A stretch of 64,000 nucleotides of DNA from Codonopsis lanceolata (GCA_013146195.2 CM028377.1:178786465-178850464); one strand, 5' to 3'. Counted from the stretch's first letter, positions 36,196 to 48,333 are shown. The notes: generated from the letters alone by a model not told the origin. Numbers and translations: made by a program.

Positions 36196-36626
36196 GTTCG
36201 CATATGTGCAATTAACTAAGGCTGTTAAGAGGTTGAAATGAAATTATCTTAAAAAATTTAGCGGTTGAGATTCACCTCCACATTAATATGTGTGAGTAGT
36301 TATTCGTTTTTAACTCTCTATTTTTTTCCCTATTGCAAGTTACCCCATATAATTAATACAATAAACAGTCACCATTTTTTCTTCTCGCTATATTTTATCT
36401 TCACATTACAAAGTTATAATCAACAACATTTTCCTCCTAAGGGGCATGAGAAGGGATTGAACCTGAGACCTCACACTTTGATAGTTGAGGGATTGATGTT
36501 TTATAAGGGGTGACTGTTAGAAGATTAATTACACCCTGTGATTAATCTTCTAAACAGTCACCCCTTATAATACATCAATCCCTAAACTATCAATTGAAAT
36601 AATGTACCCCTCAATAGTAATATTTT
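36196..36626. repeat. Second copy of repeat R1, interrupted by the Mutator-type element
   Basis: Similar to 35337-35649. The right part continues at 38185 after the Mutator-type insertion: CCCCTCAATAGTAATATTT joins TTTAAATCGC as in the first copy at 35615-35650. It contains the long hairpin at 36478-36593. Confidence 0.65.
36478..36593. repeat. Near-perfect 116-bp hairpin
   Basis: The left arm 36478-36533 is the reverse complement of 36537-36593 with three substitutions and one single-base insertion, leaving a 3-base loop (CCC). It lies inside repeat R1. Such a stem could be processed into small RNAs if transcribed; that is inference. Confidence 0.85.
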
Positions 36627-38175
36627 GGCAAAACCCTACATTTGGCCACCCAACTTTTCAAAAACTTGCAATACGGCCACCGAAACTTTAAAACTTGCAA
36701 TGAGGCCACTGAACTAAATTAATGTTGCAAGCGTGCCCATATTTTGGATGGACGTTAGTTTCGTCGTTAAATTTGAGTGAAATTCCTATTTTGCCCTCTT
36801 TAAATAACAATTGTTCCCTTTATATGATATTAGAAACCCAAAGGGGTCTAATTGAAAAAAGATATACATGCCATTTAAGTAAACATCAAGGGGTCAAAAT
36901 GTACCCAAATGTAACCAAATTGCTGGATCATAACCAAACATTCCTTCTTTCCCAGTAAACCTCAAGAATTTCGAAATTTAGTACAGAAGAGGTAAAAGTT
37001 GAGGAGGAGGAAGAGGTAGCTGATGGTGATGTTGGTGAGGCAGAAGACCACAACGAAGTGGAAGATGAAGAAGACGACATTATGCCGAAGACTTGGAAAC
37101 CCTTTAGTCTGAATTTGGTGCTTCTCATGGCCAAGACCAGTACCAGCTCCAATGGATTTCTGGCGAGGTAAAAGACACTTCACAAACCCAGATCCGGCTC
37201 ATAATTACTTGCCTTTCGCAAACCCAGATCAAAAGCCCCAACCTTTCAACCCGTTGTTTGTTTCAAACCCTCACAGATTCAATCATTGAATCATTTTCTT
37301 CTACGAACCAATCGATCCCTCTCTCTCTCTGCTCTCACACTCAAACTCCCCATATCCTCCATAGCCATCGGCCTCTGTCTCTTTGTCGCCATCTCCGAGT
37401 CTATCTACGACCAGAAATTTTTTTCTCCTTGCCCAGATCCCCCCCGACCGAGCCTCCTTCATCTCAGTGCCGACTCCATCTCTGGACCAATCGATCCATC
37501 TCTCTCTTCTCTTATGCCAAACTCCCCATATCCACTATAGCCTCCGACCTCTCTCTCCTATCGCCAGATCTAAGTCTATCTACGGCCAGACAATTCTTTC
37601 TCCTCGCCCAGATCCCCCCTGACCGACCCTCCTTCATCTCAGCGCCGACTCCAAGTCCGCCCTCCAGTCGGCTTCTTACTCCTTCTCTCCAATTCCAGCC
37701 AACAATGACCTTGGCTAAGTCAAATCCTGTCTCCAAGTAGTCGCCACCATCTCATCTTGCCCGAGCTCTATCATCGACCCCAGACCAATTTTCCAGTTCC
37801 AGCGCTATCCAAATTCCTATCAAGCAATTATATTCAAACAGCAAATTGTGGGTGGGTTAGAGATGATTGGTTTTGTCATTTTTTAAAATTGAATGGCAGA
37901 GAAATGACGTGTTCATCAATTTGTGCATTATAGAGTTGCTTATGTTTCAATTGAACCCCTTTGGGTTTCTAATATCACATAAAGGGAACAATTGTTATTT
38001 AAAGGGGGCAAAATAGGAATTTCACTCAAATTTAACGACGAAACTAACGTCCATCCAAAATATGGGCACGCTTGCAACATTAATTTAGTTCAGTGGCCTC
38101 ATTGCAAGTTTTAAACTTTCGGTGGCCGCATTGCAATTTCTTGAAAAGTTGGGTGGCCAAATGGAGGGTTTTGCC
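36627..38175. mobile_element. Mutator-type element, possible Pack-MULE (1549 bp)
   Basis: Terminal inverted repeats of 229 bp (36627-36855 and 37947-38175) match by eye at roughly 95% and begin GGCAAAACCCT. The flanking 9-bp duplication TAATATTTT (36618-36626 and 38176-38184) is perfect. 9-bp duplications with long TIRs define Mutator-like elements. No transposase is present. The inside (36856-37946) differs sharply in composition: an acidic-codon stretch (36985-37170) and C-rich, CT-rich DNA with a 179-bp tandem duplication (37307-37485, 37486-37656). That resembles captured host gene pieces, but I cannot name the source gene. Confidence 0.85.
36985..37170 (+). pseudogene. Possible captured gene fragment encoding an acidic stretch
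   Basis: One frame reads VKVEEEEEVADGDVGEAED, then about 12 more acidic residues, then MPKTWKPFSLNLVLLM, to a TAA near 37170. The acidic run and codon pattern look like part of a nuclear protein gene. The alternative is a simple GAA/GAT-rich repeat translated by chance. Confidence 0.35.
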
Positions 38176-38184
38176 TAATATTTT

Positions 38185-39346
38185 TTTAAATCGCAAGAGG
38201 TCAGGATTTATTTTTTTACTAACATCCTACGACTGTGATTTATTTGAGTTTTCAAGCATGTGAACATCAGTTATTCATCTCATATATTACGATTTTACAA
38301 TTATTATTTTACGGTTTTACAGTTATTTTTTTTGCACATATGCAATTGACTACGACTATTCAGAAGTCATGATTTATTTTTTTACTAACATCCCACCTAG
38401 ATTTTTTTTCAAAAAGAATCAATTTAATTTTTTTCCAGCTTGTTTTTTTTGTCCGGCCTAGATTTGGTTTTTACAAATATTTAGTTTATAGTTTCTTAAT
38501 TGATTATCGTAATCAACTGAATCTCAATTTAATTTTTGTCCAATTTAGATCTGATTTTATTTTAAAAAAAGCTTGTTCGTAAGTTTTGTAATTTTAAATA
38601 TTTGTATTTTAATTTCTTTCTTTTTTTTTTGATAAGTTTCCCTTATTGGTCTGAAATCTTTGTGATTTCGGTTTCGAAATAGTATTTTGTTAGTTCACTA
38701 TATCTCATTCAATTTATTTTATGGTTTTTGTTTACTGAGATTTTCATATTTACCTTTATTTTAATTAACATGTGTATGGTTGGTATGTGCGAGAGAGACA
38801 ATGTTTTTGGATGATTAATTATATTCTTTTTAGATAAATTACATAATTTCTTTAATTTTTGAGATATCTTCCTTTATTAATTTCTTCACATCATGTTCAC
38901 TTCATACATTAATCATATCCTTATTGATACAGTATCATAGGCAGGGAAACAAAATCTAGTAGTTTTAGAAATGTAGTAAGTATTCCAAATAACTATTATT
39001 TTGAACATATGTGACCATAAATTCAATCTCAACATTGTAATTCCTATTTTGTGCATCATATTTTCAAAATACTTACTTCGTTAGCTTGGGTCACTCAAAT
39101 ATGTTTTATCATTTATATTTACCTTTCTATTTTTGTCTTCTTTCTCAACTATCTTTCCAAATGTGTAATATAAACAATTATTAAAAATATTTACACTAGT
39201 ATAGAACAAAAAAGGAAAATGACTAATTTATTTTTTCCCTTATATATATGAATGGAGAGGGTTTGCAAATGAAACAAAAATATTAAGCATTTGGAATTAC
39301 TTTGCTTCAGTAACATATAATGGTGAGATATATGCTTAGAAGTTTC
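38185..39346. other. AT-rich intergenic region upstream of the polygalacturonase gene
   Basis: 38185-38440 is the rest of repeat R1 and related sequence; a TTATTTTTTTACTAACATCC unit occurs twice (38209 and 38372). No gene, RNA gene or clear mobile element is seen in 38440-39346. Confidence 0.5.
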
Positions 39347-39355
39347 TATATATAG
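39347..39355 (+). promoter_or_regulatory. Candidate TATA box of the polygalacturonase gene
   Basis: TATATATAG lies in TTTCTATATATAGAGCACAC, a good plant TATA context, about 490 bases before the ATG at 39840. If used, the leader would span the MITE at 39502-39762, probably within a 5' UTR intron (AG acceptors at 39778-39779 or 39844-39845). Other AT-rich sites nearer the ATG cannot be excluded. Confidence 0.35.
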
Positions 39356-39501
39356 AGCACACACAATTTCATAAACACACAAATTTCTTTAGTACGTCTC
39401 GCTTTAATTAAGCCACTACTAATGAATTTTTATTTTATATTTTATAATTTTCTGTTAAACAATTTTTACGTTGCGATTGTCTACAATCCAATTATTTGCT
39501 A

Positions 39502-39573
39502 CTCTCTCCGTTCCTAAACTATTTTTTTTTTTTGATATTCTAAGTCAAATTAAGTGTTTTTTAAATAAAAAAT

Positions 39574-39615
<42 letters not shown>

Positions 39616-39762
39616 TTATTTATTTATTTAAATCATAAGACATGGAATTCGTATGTTTTTAAGATTTGGAAAAAAATTAAAAAGTATATGTGCATGTTAA
39701 ATTTTTATTTGAAAAACACTCGGTGTGACTAAAAAATGTTTAAAAATGACAATAATTTAGAG
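39502..39762. mobile_element. Stowaway-type MITE in the polygalacturonase promoter/leader
   Basis: The left end TA|CTCTCTCCGTTCCTAAACTA is a typical Stowaway terminus. The right end (ATGACAATAATTTAGAGTA) is degenerate. It contains an (AT)n microsatellite at 39576-39611 followed by a TTTA run. Confidence 0.55.
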
Positions 39763-39839
39763 TATTTGATTTTGCAGTCCATTTGTGCAATAACTAGTGA
39801 ATATATCTTTTCGTTTCTAACTTTTATTTTCTTCTCGTG

Positions 39840-42800
39840 ATGCAGGAGCTACTAAATATTGCAATATTTTTTGCACTATATGTTGCTTTATTTGGTCCGA
39901 ATAGCGGTACAGCGGCTACATTTTCTGTCACAAACTTTGGTGCTAGAGGAGATGGGAAAACAGACGACACGAAGGTAAATTCTATTCAATCGCTTATTCT
40001 TTCATGTTTTGGCAAAAGTTTATGTACGACAGTTTTATATATTTTTTTTTGTAAGATAGATCCTCCTTATTTGACCTACCGTGTATTGGTGGATTGAGCT
40101 GTGAAAGAGTGAAACTCCGTTTTATGAATAAAGATTTATAAGACCGTTTTACAGGAGACCTACTATCGTATTTTTCCCTTCAATATTTGTTTCTTTACGA
40201 ACAAAATTTCTCCATGCAAAATAATAAAAATATATAGATTTATGTGTTTTATTAATTTGTACTCCATGTTGAAGGCTTTCATCAAAGGTTGGTCCAGTTT
40301 GTGTGAAGATAGCTCAACAAATCCGACATTGATCGTACCGTCCGGTGGGACGTTTATAGTGAGGCCCGTGCAATTCAATGGTCCATGCAAATCTTCAAGA
40401 CTTCACATTCAGGTAATATACTTGGGAAATTCGGGTTGGTAAACTTGGACGAATTTTTAACTGCTTCACTCCATGTCCTGATACTTTTTTTCAAATCGAT
40501 AAAAAACACTTTTATGCATCGTGATGTATCATTTGATAAGACTATGCGTTTTTTGATATCAGATGATGCATGCCTTTGTTATCGCGATATATGAAATTGC
40601 ACCTTAGCGATTTAAAAATAATATCGGTGATTAATTAAAACGGTTGGAAATTCATCAAAATGTACTGGCCTACAATTTTCTCTAATATATAAACTTATGA
40701 AATTGTCTCTATAAATGTTCAATGAGTCGTATTTTCTCTTTTAGTATCCATTTACAAGAGTTTTATTTTGAAAAGACTAAACATAGAAATTTCGTATGCT
40801 CCCGAGTTTATCTGCTCGACAATAAATCCAGAATTATGGAACTATTTAAATCGTCGAAACTTAATTATACATAAATATTTATTTTTCTCTTTATTATATA
40901 TGTAATGTATGACTTTATATATGATCGAAATTTTTGGGTGAAAGAAAGTGAAATTATTGCCTTTGAGGTGGATAGGTATTAGGAAATATCGTTGCACCAA
41001 AGAGTATTGATGGATGGACCAGTTGCGGCGGATCCGGCTCATTTTGGATATATTTCATGAATGTCGACGGTCTTATTATTGATGGGTCGGGTCAATTTAA
41101 CGGCCAGGGTGCACTTTGGTGGAACAAATCACCAGTAAGTTTGTTTTTGAATGTATATATCATTAATTGGAATTTTTACAGTAAATATAATCAATGTATT
41201 AACTTAATTTTTCTAAGATTATAGTTCATTTATGATCTAATGATCATTACTTGGGATTAATGGAGTTTTATTTTTTCCAGGATCTGGCATCAAGTTGTAA
41301 ATTCCCTTCAGTAAGAGAACTTTCATTCTAGCTAAAGATTTATAGACTTAGAACTTTCATTTTGTGTATCGAGATACATAAAACGCCTTTTTCCAGTAAC
41401 GAAATAATATAAAGGTATAAAGCGTTTGAAAACTTAAAAAATATGACTGACCCCAATATTTCCTAAATTTTGCAGGCCTTGCATTTTAATGGCTGCAATC
41501 GACTTCAAATTAGTGGAACCACAGTTATTAATAGCCCAAGACAACATATTGGGGTTCATAGATGTAATAATGTGGATATTGGTCATATCTCTATATCTTC
41601 ACCCGGGGACAGCCCAAATACTGATGGTATTGATGTCAGTTCCTCAACCCATGTTAATATTCACGACTCTTACATCAAATCTGGTAATTTTATTTCTATT
41701 ATTCATACTTGATACTCCCTCCGTTTCTAAAAAATTATCATGATTTTTGTTTTCATCTCTTCTAAGAAATTGTCATGTTTCTAAACATCCCTTTAAAGAA
41801 AAATATTTTTTATCATTTTATTCTAACGATTCTTCTTACATTGATGATGCTTATATCACATGGGTTTTTAGGGAAACCAGAGTATATGTTATATTACTAT
41901 TTATAATTAGTAAATTAAATTTTCTTAATTAGTATCTCCAGTCAAACAAGATAATTTGTTAGAAATAGAGGAAGTAGTATTTTAGTCTCACTTGTATTTT
42001 TTAAAAGAGTTACTTACTAACTAAAGCTACTTGTAAATAATACAGGCGACGATTGTGTGGCCATTAATGGTGGATCATTTGATATCAATGTTACGGGGGT
42101 GAACTGTGGACCGGGTCATGGAATAAGGTATAGTAACTATTCCTTTTTTTTTTTTTACTTTTGTCACATACATCTGAATTATTTGCACTGATTAAAAAAG
42201 TAAAATAACCTTCCCGAAGTATGAGTTGGATTCAAATTTCGCTCCCAACTATCAATTGAAGCAATGTGACACCTTCAGCTATAACCTTTTTTTTGAATCA
42301 CAAGGATTGTCGTTTAAGTTTACAGAATATGGTTATGTGAGATTCACATGAACATTATTCGCCAACTCACACATGAGAGCTTAAACATAAGACGGGAAAG
42401 AAAATACTAAGGCTGAGAGGGGGCACATTGCTTTAATATTGATAGTTAAGGGGGTAATTCGAACCTCAACCAATAGTTCAAAGGGTTACCTATAATTTAC
42501 CAATTAGAAAAACATGTCTTCAACCATCTCATTCTTGAAGTAACCCTAGCTCTAATGCTTTCTTTTCTTATTTCTTATTATTTGTCTTTCTTTTTTTTCA
42601 ACAACGCAAACACGACTAGTATTGGAAGCCTCGGAGAAACCAATGTTGTAGATACGGTGGAACAAGTACGTGTTATAAATTGCAACCTAACTTCTACCAA
42701 GAATGGAGTAAGAATCAAAACAACACCGGTACGTATTGGCTTCGACCAAAAATAAAAATAAAGTATCTCTCTTTATAAGCACACACGCGCGCACACACAC

Positions 42801-43303
42801 ACACAATAGAGCATTATGAATATTAATACACCATGTTCTTCGTATGTAGGGTGGATCGGGATATGCAAGGCAAATCTTATTCCAACAAATTCAGCTTGAA
42901 AATGTGAAGAACCCTATCATCATCGATCAACATTATTGCAATGGGAAACATTGTATGGTAAGTTTTAGAACCATGTTACTTTGATAGGTTGATTGTAATA
43001 TAATTAATACTTCCCTGTCCAAAATCTAACAATAATAAAATAGCTCTAAGTGAAATTCCTTTTGGTTTATGCATGTCATGTGTATAGAACGCACTGGCAG
43101 TAAAAGTGAGCTCTGTGACATACAAAAACATACAAGGATCTTCAGCCTCGCAACTCGCGATCAAAATCGACTGCAGTGAGAACGCACATTGTACCAACAT
43201 CGTGATGGATCATGTTTCGATAACAGGACCTGGTGTTGAAGCCTTTTGCAAAAATACTCAAGGAACATTTATTTCAACCTCACCTAATGTTATCTGCCAT
43301 TGA
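39840..43303 (+). CDS. Polygalacturonase (glycoside hydrolase family 28), nine exons
   Basis: Predicted to hydrolyse alpha-1,4-galacturonan links of pectin in the cell wall. Exons: 39840-39974, 40275-40412, 40976-41134, 41281-41310, 41476-41683, 42046-42127, 42620-42728, 42850-42957, 43088-43303. All introns are GT-AG and the joined frame has no stop, giving 394 residues, normal for plant enzymes. A hydrophobic N-terminus (about residues 6-20) suggests secretion, then FSVTNFGARGDGKTDDT. GH28 motifs are complete: NTDG (Asp204), DD (225-226), GPGHG (His248), RIK (Arg282, Lys284). The start is uncertain: the ATG sits in a sequence that also looks like a 3' splice site (ttcttctcgtgatgcag), so the true first exon could lie upstream. 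Introns 5 and 6 hold MITEs and intron 7 an (AC)n run. The subclass (endo or exo) cannot be told from this. Confidence 0.93.
41715..41977. mobile_element. Stowaway-type MITE in intron 5 of the polygalacturonase gene
   Basis: A 263-bp element with ends CTCCCTCCGTTTCTAA and a degenerate complement (TTAGAAATAGAGGAAGTAG), flanked by TA at 41713-41714 and 41978-41979. It lies between the exon 5 donor and exon 6 acceptor without disturbing either. Confidence 0.8.
42230..42476. mobile_element. MITE-like element (R1 relative) in intron 6
   Basis: Inverted ends of about 45 bp: left TTCAAATTTCGCTCCCAACT followed by ATCAATTGAAGCAATGTG, and the complement near 42425-42470. The subterminal word CTATCAATTGAA is shared with repeat R1 at 36588-36598. 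Confidence 0.6.
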
Positions 43304-43581
43304 CATATTCCTTCAAAAGCTATTGTCATCCTAGTTGAGGTAGCTAGTTGATTACATTGATTACTATAGTTTTCAATGATAGTGTTTGTTTTGATTATTT
43401 CTACGTCTAAATTAATGAACTCGGGAAGGGATTGATTAACAATGTCATTTTCTTCATTCTACTTGATTTCCCGTGGTGATCAATCCTACACTTACAACAA
43501 AGAGTATCCTCAAATTGGTTGTAACTTTTAAGTTTAATCAATCAAAGACTAACAAAAAGAATTCGTATTTCTATAATGTTT

Positions 43582-43849
43582 CCATCCCCGGTCCCGGTTT
43601 CTAAATAATAATCATGTTTGACTGCACACATATATTAAGCAAAACTAATCGAATTTATTATAAATATCGGTATGATGTGTAATTTTCTTTAAAGTCCATG
43701 TGTATGTGGCCTATACTTAAAGTAGCTAAGAAAAGGTAAGGATAAAATAAAAAAAATTGTTAGCCAGAAAAAGAAAGTTTAGAAATATGGCAATTTCTTT
43801 TGAACTGACGAAAAATGAAAGCATGACTATTATTTATGAACGGAGGGAG
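43582..43849. mobile_element. Stowaway-type MITE downstream of the polygalacturonase gene
   Basis: The right terminus AATAGTCATGC (complement) ... GAACGGAGGGAG|TA is canonical. The left terminus is eroded (CCGGTTTCTAAATAATAATC). About 280 bp after the stop codon. Confidence 0.65.
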
Positions 43850-43851
43850 TA

Positions 43852-46606
43852 ACTTATTACGTGCAACGTTAGAATGTTATTTTAAATCAAACTAGTTGGA
43901 TATTCAGTCTCGTTGTTCCCTCGTTTACGCTACTGAGTAACCCCAATTATACTAAACTTATACTTGCATAGCTCGAGTGCGACCCAGACAACTCTATCAA
44001 AATTGGGGTCTAAACTCTAAAGCATGAATGAATGAATAACAAAACTAAGGCCTAATTCAATTGATTTTATATCTATTCATTTTTTTATTTATTTAAAGGG
44101 TACTCATCTAAGCTTTTGAGATGCAAAGTTATTAATATAGTATAGCGACTTAATTCAAAAAAATTCTAGATATAAATAACGAAAGTCAATATTGTTTGGA
44201 AGTTGAAAATTATTTTTTCATATTTCCCAAACGATGGGAACTTTTCATTTTTACGAGTCATTATAACTTAATATAATGACTAGAGTGCCCCCTGGTGACC
44301 TAGCAATAATCCCATTCATCAAGTTTTGAAATACATTTATATATACTAGTAAGGTTTACGTGCGTTACACGTGGTGTTAATGATTTTTTTAAAATGATTT
44401 GCTAGTTTTTTCATTTTTCTGTTTACTTTTAATTATTGGATTTTTTTTTGTATTTTAATCATTACAATTTTTGAAACTTATAAATTGTGCCGTTGAGGTT
44501 TTAGTTTTTTTGATACTTTATTTTCTGGTAATTTATAATATATACTTTTAGTCATTGTATAGGAACTTATCCTACAAATTTTATTTTTTTTGTTTGTTAT
44601 TTTCATTCTCTTTTTTAATTACCAAACATGAATTCATTCACTTTTATGAGTGTGTGAATTGAAAATAATTCAAACTTACTATCTTAGATAAACATATTGT
44701 TGTTGGAGACTTTGTTTATGTCGTTTCTGAAATTTATGACTCCCTATAGAAAATAATATATTATGTTAGAGAAATCAAACTTTCAACCCCAAAGTATATA
44801 TACTTATACTAAAAATACGAAATTACCTCAAAGTATATATAAAGCCTCACTTTACCACCCAACCTAAGTTTTGTATCATTTTCATATCTCATTTTATAAT
44901 TCTTTTCTAGTTTTCCCCCTAGTCACGACGAAGGTTACCAATCTGACATTAATATGCACATGGTATTTCACGTGCAGGGCATTTTAGTCATTTTTTGCAA
45001 TGCTTTCTCTGCTTTTATTATCCAAAGAGAAACTTCTTTTTCTTCTTCTCCGGCAACACTTTCTCTGCATCTTCTCCGGCAATGACCTCGTATGTAAATT
45101 TTAAGTGAGATAAAACTCAAAAGTGTATTAAAGTTTAATTCAAATTATTATATAGAAAAATAAATAAAAATAGAGCGGAATCATACCAGAGATATTGAAC
45201 TCAAGATCAGATAATCACACTTAGGTATCAAGGCCACCACAAATAAGAACCCACCAAAAAATTAAAGACGTACAACATAACACACAAGCATACACCAAGA
45301 ATTTCCCATTTTCTCCCTCGTACAACATAATACACAAGCATACACTAAGAATTTCAAATCTCATAATTGAATCCATCGCATACGTATACGAAAATGATGA
45401 GACAAACCATAATTCAATCCATTTTCATCGTCCATAGCTTCAACTCCAGCAAATTTCTCATCGACAGCGTTGATATTGTTTATGGTTTGATTGGAGCAAA
45501 TTCTCGATTTTATCACTACGATTACCAGACATGACATCTCATCACCAAATTTGACATGGAATATGGAAATTCTAAAAAATTACATTGTGGGCCAAAGTGG
45601 ATTTGGTGGATACTTTAGGGGAAAATTTGTATTTTGGACTAATTTCGATGGGGCCAAAATATGATTAGCTCCCAAAATTACACATCAAATCTCACATTGC
45701 ACCCCAACCTACGAAGTATCTCACTTTCATAATTTATTTAGCTATTTGTCCGTCTTTGCCCCCTCCCATATATAGGCGTTAAAAATAGTAACAAAAAATG
45801 GTATGTGCATGTCACATGAAGATTATTTTGGTCATTTTGCTTGGCGCACAAAATGGGAATTGGCTATAAATTCAATATTTAATTAACCATTTAGTATTTA
45901 GAATATGTTTTTAAATAAAAATAAAAATAAATATTTTAATAATTCAAAAATTATTATACGGCCAAATTACATTTTTCACCCAAAATATCCACAAAATCAT
46001 ATAGTTTACCCCTATGTAAAGTTTGTCTCATAATGGTATCTGACGGACGTTAGAAAATTCACATTAAATAGCATGCGATCTTCCATGTACGGGGCGAAAA
46101 TGTCATTTCTCTTATCTGGTTAAGGAGTAAATGTATTAAAAGTACAAACCCTAATCTCACACCTCTCCTTCTCCCTCTCCTTCTCTCTCTCAAGCAAGTT
46201 CCCATCTCCTGTCTACCGTAATAGTTGCAATCTCCGCTAGCCCTACCATAGCCACCGCCATCTCCTGGTGCAAGTTCCCATATCCCGCCCAAACCCTTCC
46301 CACTCTGGTCACGCCTATCATAACTCTAGCCTCGTCCTCCTTCGATTCTAGCCGAGCTTCATCTCCGATCTCCCTCATTCTCTCCCCTGCAAAAGTCATG
46401 CTTAAAGTAGAAATCAAAAGCTATAAAGTATACTTACTAAAAACCCTTGAAAAAACATGCAATTGATAGAAAACTCATAAACCTTATTGACGAGTTCATC
46501 AAAGAGAGAGGACGGGCTTGAATGAAGAGAAATAATTATTGGTTTTATTGAAATACTCTTTAATTTTACGGAGAAAATTGGGCATACGGCTGATATGCAT
46601 GCATAT
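43852..46606. other. AT-rich intergenic region with degenerate Mutator-like end fragments
   Basis: No gene recognised. Segments at about 44820-45000, 45670-45840 and 45960-46110 resemble one another in the same orientation (ACCCCAACCTA...TCATTTT, ATGCACATG...CACGTG...ATTTTGGTCATTTT) and resemble ends of Mutator-like elements. A 36-bp unit is repeated 50 bp apart (45269-45304 and 45319-45354). 46139-46400 is CT-rich with uninformative open frames. Confidence 0.4.
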
Positions 46607-46706
46607 NNNNNNNNNNNNNNNNNNNNNNNNNNNNNNNNNNNNNNNNNNNNNNNNNNNNNNNNNNNNNNNNNNNNNNNNNNNNNNNNNNNNNNNNNNNNNN
46701 NNNNNN
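46607..46706. other. Assembly gap (100 N)
   Basis: Exactly 100 undetermined bases, the conventional size for a gap of unknown length. It separates host intergenic DNA from the internal part of element D, whose 5' LTR and gag are therefore not seen. Confidence 1.
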
Positions 46707-47239
46707 AGGTATGTTCGGGGATGCGAGAGAAAAGCGAGTTGACCTTGGAGGATGGCGGCGAAGGTTACTATCGGTACCAAGGAAACTTCTCATGTATTGT
46801 AGGACCATCGGTGGTAGCGATAGTGCAGGAGGAGAATTTGGAAATGGAAGCAAGCTCCATGCCGACATTGAAGTCGGGGAGAAAAGTCAAAATGAAGAGG
46901 ATACGGCGGTGGTCCTTTGCTCGAGCAGTATGTTGAGGTTCCATCTTTGCCGTCGTGCATGTGCCAGACGTATGCCGAAGTGGCGGAAGAGGTGGCCGAG
47001 CAAGGTATTAGCAATCCTTTGCCGACCGATCGGGGGGATTTAAGGAGCCGCTTGAGGTCGTTGACCTTGTGAATGAATCTTTGCCGGCCAGGCGTGTCGA
47101 GGCCGATTGAGGCTATGGAGGTAGATCATCTCGATAAAATTGAGGATCGGGAGCGAAGGATGAAAAAGTGGAGTGTGATACGCTCCAAATGCGAGATGAG
47201 CCGAGTTTACGCTCAAGCAGAGGCTGGAAGAGATAGTCA

Positions 47240-48333
47240 TCAATCCAGACTATCGACGAGAGAAGATCAAGATTGGTCGAGCTTTGGCGGTAGAGGCAAG
47301 AGAAAGCCTAATTAAGCAAGCTGAGGGCGATGCGCTCGATATCTTCGCTTGGCGACCGGAGGACATGCAAAGGGTGAGCGAGGATGTGGCCTTGCATCGG
47401 TTGAATGTTGATCCGCTTACCAGGCCAATCAGCGGCAAAGAATGACCACGGGTTTATTCGGTAGAAAAGGATCAAGCGATCAAGGAGGAAGTCGAGTTAC
47501 TTCAAAGCGAGATATTATCGAGGAGATACATTATCCAACTTGGTTGGCTAATGTGAGTTATGGTAAAGAAGTCAAGCGGCAAGTGGCGGATGTGTGTTGA
47601 CTTCACAGATTTGAATAAGGCTTGTCCGAAAGATTGCTATCCTTTGCCACGAATTGACAAATTGGTCGACGCCATTGCAGGGTTCGAGCTACTCAGCTTT
47701 ATAGATGCTTACTGCGGGTATCATCAAGTGAAGATGGCTGGTCGGATAAGGCTCTAACTGACTTTCGAGCAGCCAGGGGGTGTATTGTTATAAGATGATG
47801 CCACGCCGGTTTGAAGAATGCCGGGCCACTTATCAAAGGATGGTCAACAGGGTGTTTAGCTCGCAGCTCGGGAGAAACGTGGAGGCTTATATTGATGATA
47901 TGGTGGTCAAGACTAAGGGTCGCGAGCATACAGAGGACATGGGGGAAACTTTTGCTAATCTCAGGAGGAACAACATGAAGTTGAATCCGAGCAAATGTGT
48001 GTTCAGGGTAAAGGCTGGCAAGTTCCTCGGTTTCATGGTCACTGAGAGAGGAATTGAGGCTAATCCTGAGAAGATAAAGGCGTTAGTCACTATGAAGCTT
48101 CCTCGCTGTGTTAAGGATGTACAGAGGCTGAATGGCAGGGTGATTGCTTTAGGGAGGTTCATCTCGAGGTCGGCGGAGCGTTGCTTACCTTTTTTCAAGG
48201 TTTTGCGGGGTAATAAAGGGTTTGAGTGGACTCCTGAATGCCAGAAAGCTTTTGAAGAATTGGTGAAATATTTGGGAAGCCCGCCCTTGTTGAGCGATCC
48301 GGTCAGGGAAAAATTATATGTTTATCTGGCTTG
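47240..48333 (+). pseudogene. Reverse transcriptase of element D
   Basis: Pre-RT block with DIFAWRPEDMQRVSEDVALH and HRLNVDPLTRPI, then a stop at 47442. RT has VMVKKSSGKWRMCVDFTDLN, NKACPKDCYPLPRIDKLVDA and GYHQVKMA. The frame breaks at about 47755, and the fingers-palm block resumes at 47780 with MMPRRFEECRATYQRMVN and the catalytic YIDDM near 47890. The MPFG motif is altered to MPRR. The connection region ends TLSDP-like at 48334 with a stop. Confidence 0.88.

Noticed and set aside
37258..37740. Ser/Pro/Leu-rich frame of 160 codons inside the Mutator-type element
   Set aside because: It spans a 179-bp duplication of CT-rich DNA and several overlapping frames are equally open; no domain is visible.
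44340..44400. Helitron-like CTAGT terminus in ATATACTAGTAAGG
   Set aside because: No 3' hairpin or partner end was found; the motif alone is too short.
46711..47043. Open frames just right of the gap as a host gene
   Set aside because: Three overlapping frames are open and none shows a domain; the position suggests decayed gag/protease of D.
47560..47757. Possible endogenous pararetrovirus RT
   Set aside because: The order RT, RNase H, second RNase H, integrase and the sequence blocks identify a Tat-type Ty3/gypsy element; pararetroviruses lack integrase.
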